A DNA stretch of 64,000 nt from Stratiolaelaps scimitus (Eukaryota; Arthropoda; Arachnida; Mesostigmata; Laelapidae), in assembly GCA_019614645.1 (NCBI GenBank), contig JABWDB010000012.1:4898001-4962000 (forward strand), read 5' to 3'. Below the pieces are notes generated by a model, which saw nothing but the letters and a program-made list of their open reading frames with translations, searched no databases and was not told the origin of the DNA. Below are positions 57,533 to 64,000 of the stretch, piece after piece. A program made the position numbers and the translations under genes. Within the stretch, counting starts at the first letter, position 1. The number at the start of each line of letters is the position of its first letter.

Positions 57533-57582
57533 AAGATAGATAGATAGATAGAAAGAGAGAGAGAGAGAGAGGGAGAGAGAGG
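57533..57582. repeat. GATA then GA compound microsatellite
   Basis: Four to five GATA units followed by a GA array with one GGG interruption. Confidence 0.85.
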
Positions 57583-58202
57583 CGAGGTGGGCGCAGCCCG
57601 AGATGCCGTCGCCATGAATTGCTTTGCATGCCATTTGCATTCGCTCAACGAGAGACGATAGCGGGAGACGTTGTTAAGGAACCCTCAATTGTGGAGGGAT
57701 CTTCTGGGGGTCCGAGCGCCAGCCGAGCCGGGGGCCTGGCGGCAGCAGGAGGCGAAGGCGGCGGTTTGCTCGAGATGCGTCCAGCAAGGCCGGGCGCATC
57801 GAGGCCGATCCACTCGTTCTGCTTAGCTCATTCCCGAGGGGTGGGGGGCCCCCGATAGGGGCAGAACGCCAGGATGGTGCTTCCATAAATCGATCCGTTC
57901 ACGACGCTCGGGCAGCCGGTCGGGCACTAAGAAATTCATGAACGTGAGCTCAACAACATTTGATAATAATGAACGCGTATTACGTTCCTGCGTTATTCGA
58001 GAGGTTCGGGGAAGAATCAAGGGATGCTGCATCCTTCCGCCGTTTCATCATTTTATCATCTAGGCGATGCGGCTAGTTCGCTTTTTAAGATGACTTCAAG
58101 TGGACGTTTGGATTCATGTTTTGGGGGAATATGCTATATTATCAGAAAAATAGCTCGTGCCATTTGCTGATAATGCGAAACTCAACTGTGCCGATTCTAT
58201 AC

Positions 58203-58232
58203 TAATAATAATAATAGTTATTATTATTATTA
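58203..58232. repeat. TAA/TTA inverted repeat
   Basis: A 14-base TAA array (58203-58216) is the exact reverse complement of 58219-58232, with a GT loop. It is a perfect hairpin built from opposing microsatellites. Confidence 0.8.
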
Positions 58233-60879
58233 TGAAACTGCGTACCACGATCGAGATATGGGTTCAGATCTCTATCAACACGCCCACCAGAAGGTTCTCC
58301 AGACACGGTAAAGCCAAACGTGGGTTGCACCTGCGGCTCGAGTAATGGATAGGACTTAGGATCCTTTTAGCGGAGATGGACACAGCATCACTTGTCGGTA
58401 AAGACTCATTTTTGGTCTAAGAGATTGAAGGTAAACATTCATCATCAGCAAACGCCGGCTTTCACTGTTTCACAGGTATTCGCCGCGGTGGAGTGAGGCG
58501 CGTACGGTCGGTCGGTAAAAATCACCTATATCAAAGTTTCATTATCTTGTTTAATGGTTCGCAAGACTACGTTCATATCGTTATGTATCGATACATTGTT
58601 TCCTTCTCATTGGGATGTTACTGAGCTGACAGTCAGTAATCGGCTGCCAAACCGTCCCTTCACGTGATTTCAAGGGCGAACCACAAGGCCTTAAATAAAT
58701 CAGCGCAGATCATTTTTTTGACAATACGGCCTGAGTACCCTGCCACTTGAAAGGACGTATGCAGGCCATGTCGGCAACGGTGTTCGCATAGGGCTCCCTT
58801 AGCACGCCTGTTGCCAGATTGTTGCGTTGTCGTTTTTGTCGGTCAAGCTACCAATCATCTCTGAATCGTGCTTTCTAAATGCGTTTCAGGGTGTGTTTTT
58901 GTAGAATTTCCCTACCCTCATCGAACGAGAAGGACCCGCCACTGTACTCGGCCGGCTGATTGCTAACGATAGCGTTAGATTTATTGTTTGTGGAGGGTGT
59001 TTTGAAACGTGCTCTACAAAGTCGACAATGTTTCGTCGCTAAATTTCGACGAATTATTTGAGACAGCGACTATGTGTCGCTATTTCTAAGCATAGTAATA
59101 TATTCCGATATATTACTACTATAGTAGCAATACAGCTTGAATCGAGGTCATTTCTAACTGCCAGCGCCCCCGAACTACGTACGTGCGGTGTGATAATGCA
59201 ATTTCCGCAAGCTGTACATTTAACCGCACCCGTCAATCAGAAGGCACTCTCTGTTCAACGTATGAACGAATATATATATATATCGAGTAGCGCCAATGTA
59301 GCACCATGGCGGTTGCCACTGTGTGGGGTCAGTGAGTACAAGAAGGACACAATTTAATCAGGCCAATGTTTCCAGTTTTCATCCAGCCGTAATGTAACCA
59401 GCACGTCGCCGTCCCTGAGCAACGCAACACTTTCAGCACAGCGTTGCGTTTTCTATACTTTACTTGGGGCCGTGCGTTTTACTTCGAGCCGGAACGAAAT
59501 TGATCCAAATTTAGCGCGGCGCCTGGCAACAACCAGGAACAACAACAGCAGGAGGCTGTGTCGCACCGTACAAAGTTCCCTCGAGTTTCCACAGCTGGCA
59601 GCCATTGCTATGGCTGACCTTCCATAGCAATTTGTCTTTATTCGCTCTATAGCGGGAGGGTTACAAGGGGGAGGAGAGCGAGAGAAGGCAGGGAAAAAGC
59701 AAGGAAAGATAGAAGAAACGAATGGAACACTTCATCTATTGTTATTTTTTCTGTCGAGAAGAGGCGGAGGAGACGTCGGCGGCTGCTGCGGCGGCGGCCA
59801 ATTCCGTTGTACAATTTGAACAACACGCACACACACATACGCTGCTGTTTTTCTTTCATGAGAAACTGCAGCTTTCCCCCATTTCAATTTGTGTGGTCGA
59901 ATGCTGCAAAAGGCTGACCCTCGTCTGCATCAGGTCAGCGCAGTAAAGGTCATGTCCTGCAGGCACTGCCTTAAGGTCAAGGCACGATATGCGGATAAGT
60001 ACAATACAATGTTCGAACGGACGGGCTGAGTCATTTTGTTACCAGAATGCATCGATGAGTCGGTGTAGCCACTTGAGACGAGGGTTGGCCAGGAGGTAGT
60101 GGGAGACAGGTTTAAGCGGGGCGTATCGTGCTGGGGGTCGTTGTTTAGGTCGAGGTTGGCTGAACTTTCCGTTCCGCCGGAGCGCCTTTATCCAGTACGA
60201 CGTCGGTGTACTTGTTGAATCTCAGACGCGCGACTCGCTCCGGCGGCTTCTGAAACTCGAGCTATCTCCACCCGGATCGGAAATGACAAAAAAGGTTTCC
60301 CTGTGTGTGGCTTTTTTCTTGCGATGACCCTCATGTTATGCCATGCAAAAAAAAATCCTTGGCCGCCACGGACAGGACATCCAGCGCAGGACATATGCGA
60401 TATAAGGCCGGAAAGGAGACACTCACAAGAGGGCAGCAAGACTCATAGATGGCGGTACAAACAGGCATATGCATTGCCGCAACGATAGTAACAGCGGCGG
60501 GGTCAGCGTCGTCGTCCCTCGCCCCCGGGCAGGATCTGGATTCCCCGCAAGTAGAATAGATGTACTTCGTAGTGCAGGACTCACGAGATGGCTCCGCATC
60601 GGAATTGTGTCGACGTTGGAGGCAGCTAAACGACAACGCTACGCGTGCATGTACACAGGCGCAGAAACAAACACAATTGCGTTTATTGAGCAATAATTTT
60701 TTATTAATTGGTTGTAATCAAGTGTAATTCTCTGTGAATAGAAATATTGTATTGTGTAGTGAGATGGATAGTGAGATGCCGACTGTTACTGTACGATACA
60801 GCATATCAGTTTTGTTTAGCGGTTGTTCTTGAGAAGATACTATAGGAAAAATGAGACATTGTACGTCTGTATGTGTTCA

Positions 60880-60898
60880 TATTATTATTATTATTATT
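60880..60898. repeat. ATT trinucleotide microsatellite
   Basis: Six ATT units. Confidence 0.9.
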
Positions 60899-61903
60899 CC
60901 TTAACAAAAAGTGGAACTTCGGTCGAACGACTCCAGCCCAACTCGGGCTGACCTCCGGTCGACCACCTACATATGCCAAGTACAGCTAAATGTCTCCCTC
61001 CAATGCGAGAGCTTTCGGGTCGAGTACTGTCTTGCATTATGTGTGACAGGGCACTGACACCTTACCTGTGCAACTCTGCATGATGTCGCCGTATGGTGAA
61101 CCGCCCATTCATGCACCACATAATCTTTATTTTTGCAGCCGTTTCGAGAGGGCTGTAAGCGATAGCACGCGACGGCGGTGTACAGTGTACCCTATATCGG
61201 GACCAACTAGCAAAAAGGCTTGGCTCTCTTCGAATCCGTCCCTAAGGTCCTAATCATTCACGGAATGACTCGGCATTTGTGTCCGGTGCGGTGGCCTTCT
61301 TTGAAGCAGCCGATCACAAACACCTATACAGTGCTCGGTCATCAGCATAGCTGACCTGGCTGCTCGCAACCTTCAACTCAATCTCGGTTTGACGCCTCCT
61401 CAAAAAGAGCAAACGGGTCGGGTTATGCCGCACCCACCTCCACCATAGGAGGCTCACTCGTGCCCACTCGTAACCCGTCTCTGTTGCAGTGCACTCCTTC
61501 ACCGATCCTGGAAGATCTAAGTATCCGTCGCTCGCCAGAAGCTCTACGGTAGATTTCACCACAATGGGGGCAATAATCAATGGGGCTTCCGCGTGATCTC
61601 TCCCTCCACCAGTCATCGAGAGAAACGACTTAAGAACGCGCATTAGGCATGAGATCTGTTTGAGGTGTGAGGCCCCGAGCCAATTTACATTGTTCGTCCG
61701 CAGGCGTTTCCGCCTTCATCGGATAAGCCAAATCGAACCGGGGGATTATCCCAAATGTCGACACAAGGCCAAAACCATCACCGTGTTAGTGGTCGACTTC
61801 CGCTGTACGCTAAACAGCTAAGGCGAACTGAACTACGAAATGGGACTACCGACTTAATCGACTTCGAGCCGAGTGGAGAATTGTTCGTTTCGTGCGGGTG
61901 TAT

Positions 61904-61929
61904 GCGGCGGCGGCGGCGGCGGCGGCGGT
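61904..61929. repeat. GCG trinucleotide microsatellite
   Basis: Eight to nine uninterrupted GCG units, the longest pure GCG array in the window. Confidence 0.9.
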
Positions 61930-62364
61930 GACGACCAATGCTGATGTTATTGTTGTATGCCGCGCGAGCAGCAGTTATCGGAAAGGCTACACGCTGGCTC
62001 GCGGACACCATCGGTGCGTCCGCCCTTGTAAAAGCGTTCGATGCGACTGCCTAGGTTAGGTTAGCTTTAGCGTAACTGCCATTTCACACGAATACGCCTC
62101 CCTTGAGGTGCCCGACCTGCTGAATTCGCTCCATCCTATACACTACTAGATAGGTGAATATTCCGCAAGAAAAGGCTTCGATTTTGCTTCAAATATCAGC
62201 CATACATCAATACGGCATAAGTCCGTAAGAACGAACGCAATATAAGACACGTCTGTGTCTTATTCGAGATGAAATGCCATTCTAACTTTACTTCCTGGAA
62301 CAGAAACCCTAGTTCCTCGCGGGCTCTACTACTGGGTGCAGAAGGTGCACTGTGTAGAAAGTAA

Positions 62365-63386
62365 CCATTTTGCCCGTTATCACTAGGGGAATCTGGAGGG
62401 TGGCCGTATTTAGTCGTCACGACCACAAACGACGCGCATCTACCGATTTGCGCACGACGCTTTGCTGCAGGACCGTCGACACCCTTCAGGCCCCTGGGCT
62501 CGTTCGGCGACATTAATCTCGTGTCTCAAACATCACAACGGAAGCGCTCATCTCAAGCCTTCGGAGCAGTTTATGAATGTGCAAATTATACGCCATTAAA
62601 GAATCTAGAATGGTCTTGCAAGGCCGACACGTGTGAATGTAACATTAGTCACTTCTCAGACGACCTTACCATATCGACGGACATTGCACGCCTAGCGATC
62701 GAAGCACAGGTCCAGACGAACTAATTTCCTGACGCTTTCGACGAGGCGTCACGGTGCCACGTTAGATCATATCCTCAATTTACTTATGAGGGTCCCTAAT
62801 GAGCCAAGTCTTGAATTAACAGAAGGCGGTCTCGGCCGTCCTCTCTTGCGTAAGCATTATAATAAGCGCTTAGCTTATAATGCGCTTATAATGACAGATA
62901 GCTTCATAGGCGCCATCACCAATTTCGACACTGGTGAGGCTTTCAACAGTGGCTGTCGCCTCAAAGCCAACACAGCCTTTAAAGCACAACACCGAAGAGA
63001 TTCGAAGACTGTATCATACTATAATTACTATTCGGACACAATACGAGATGGTGCACACTTGACTCGGGGCGAACTCGTGAATGTTCGACGAATGGCAAAT
63101 TGACAGTTTGTTGTGCTTGAATTACTCGCTGGTTGTGTTGATTGTTTGTTCAGCTTGGCAAATTAGCAGAGTTTCAAGCAATTTGCCACCTGAACTATGT
63201 ACCCAAAGTAAATGCGAATGTGCAACCAGAACTATATCTCATTTGATTGAGATAACAATGTTCTTCGTATACCACTCGTTATCGTGTTCGATAGATAACA
63301 GAGAGAGCTTCGTCGAAAAGAACACCTTCGACAGCCAGCGCCACTCTCGATCACAGTGGGGTCTGCTTCTAGGGAGTCAAACGTAG
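62365..63386 (+). other. Cluster of three open frames, gene unproven
   Basis: One frame is open from 62365 to 62724, with a possible acceptor (TTTGCTGCAG) near 62472. A true-ATG frame of 105 codons runs 62786-63103 (contains MTDSFIGAITNFDTGEAF). A third, 63081-63386, overlaps its end and has a hydrophobic stretch (YSLVVLIVCSAW) and CTQSKCEC. Composition looks protein-like, but no family is recognised and no donor-acceptor set joins them convincingly. Confidence 0.18.
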
Positions 63387-64000
63387 CACTGGTATCCAAA
63401 AGTCATTGTTTCTTACTGTTTTCCTTGGCTTGTTTTTTTTTTTAATCTAAAAGGTTTACTGTTTCAAGAGTGCGAAGTGACGCATTTTTCCTCCTAAGCG
63501 TTCTCATCGGCATACTCACGTGGCTCACGTATGTCATGACATTTTTTTTGTTTTCTGAGAAGAAGGAATTTTCTTCAAACGCACAGACACCACCGGAGAC
63601 ATGTCAATCTCCATGCAAGTAGGCCGACCCCGTCCAGGACGGTTGACGTGATCGACAAAACGGCTCTTCTTGCTAAAGCGAGTCTATATTTGTCGACCAG
63701 CTACTGGTGATCTCGTTTGATTGCCTTGACATTCGCGTTAGCCACAGGCAGGTGGTTGTATTTTTAGCCTCTCAACACATGATTGATATCTTCATCCAGC
63801 AAAAAATATAGATCTTCGGTTATCTCGAATCGAGCTGCATCTTCAAATGACTGCCAGTAAATTTGAGCCCCTCTCACTGCAGTACTGCTGATGGCAGAGC
63901 GCCAAAGAATCTCAAGAGAAAATCAAACACCTGGCAAAAAATGCGATTTTATCCTGTTCAATGTATTGTCACATAATGTGTCTGCTGTGCGTGCGCAATT
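63387..64000. other. AT-rich end of window, nothing recognised
   Basis: Contains T runs near 63433-63443 and 63541-63549. No gene, repeat or structure seen. Confidence 0.5.

Larger units (their letters stand above)
57001..60700. other. Non-coding stretch, no gene seen
   Basis: It contains a GATA/GA compound array (57533-57582), a TAA/TTA hairpin (58203-58232), a TA run near 59271-59283 and a GC-rich patch near 57.6-57.9 kb. No recognisable protein. Confidence 0.45.
60701..62360. other. Non-coding stretch, no gene seen
   Basis: It holds an ATT array, a GCG array and a minus frame (61314-61643) ending near a YADD tetrapeptide that I judge to be chance. Nothing else is recognised. Confidence 0.45.

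Noticed and set aside
61338..61349. YADD tetrapeptide on the minus strand as a reverse transcriptase motif
   Set aside because: No other reverse transcriptase blocks (no QG..LSP-type or catalytic D block upstream in the frame) and the frame stops nine residues after the motif.
62051..62066. TAGGTTAGGTTAG as an interstitial arthropod telomere repeat
   Set aside because: Only about two and a half units, which is expected by chance.
1..64000. CRISPR arrays, bacterial operons, insertion sequences, rRNA genes
   Set aside because: No regularly spaced identical repeats, no ribosome-binding-site-led gene strings, no transposase and no rRNA sequence recognised. The window reads as animal nuclear DNA.

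Overview
The window looks like animal nuclear DNA, almost entirely non-coding. There is no operon-like gene packing and open frames are short. Dinucleotide and trinucleotide microsatellites (TA, GA/CT, CA, TAA/TTA) are frequent, and GC-rich and AT-rich stretches alternate. The one unambiguous gene piece is a minus-strand exon at 18880-19288. It encodes a signal peptide, a Gln/His-rich spacer and the conserved start of a BMP2/4-Decapentaplegic (TGF-beta superfamily) prodomain, ending at a GT splice donor. Dpp-like sequence, a long intron and simple-repeat-rich DNA suggest an invertebrate, perhaps an arthropod such as a mite. That placement is inference, not something the sequence proves.

Layout. 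Reading the minus strand, a possible TATA plus initiator core promoter lies near 19486-19517, followed by a 200-base leader with one short upstream ORF and then the start codon at 19288. After the donor at 18880/18879 everything down to base 1 (about 18.9 kb) reads as the first coding intron. The rest of the ligand (remaining prodomain, furin site, seven-cysteine mature domain) is not in the window and must lie to its left. This intron holds several GC-rich blocks (1-480, 5.9-7.05 kb, 8.0-9.05 kb, 12.9-15.4 kb) with GA/CT arrays, separated by AT-rich DNA.

From 19.5 to 64 kb, upstream of the gene, no protein gene could be named. There is one candidate secreted-protein exon at 36.1-36.7 kb, a cluster of open frames at 62.4-63.4 kb, a few other unexplained ORFs, and GC-rich blocks near 26.8-30.6, 33.6-34.9, 41.4-42.6 and 47.8-48.7 kb. 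Structured DNA includes a diverged repeat pair (24.7 and 26.2 kb), an almost identical 43-bp duplication (24.8 and 25.5 kb), a perfect 46-bp palindrome (56.4 kb), a perfect 14-bp-stem hairpin (33.1 kb) and several smaller inverted repeats.

Interpretation. The simplest reading is the 5' end of a developmental-ligand locus with a large intron and long upstream flank, the kind of landscape where distal enhancers are expected. I found no evidence for a new multi-gene system. The most useful leads are the candidate promoter, the duplicated repeat family, the perfect palindromes and the 36-kb exon candidate.
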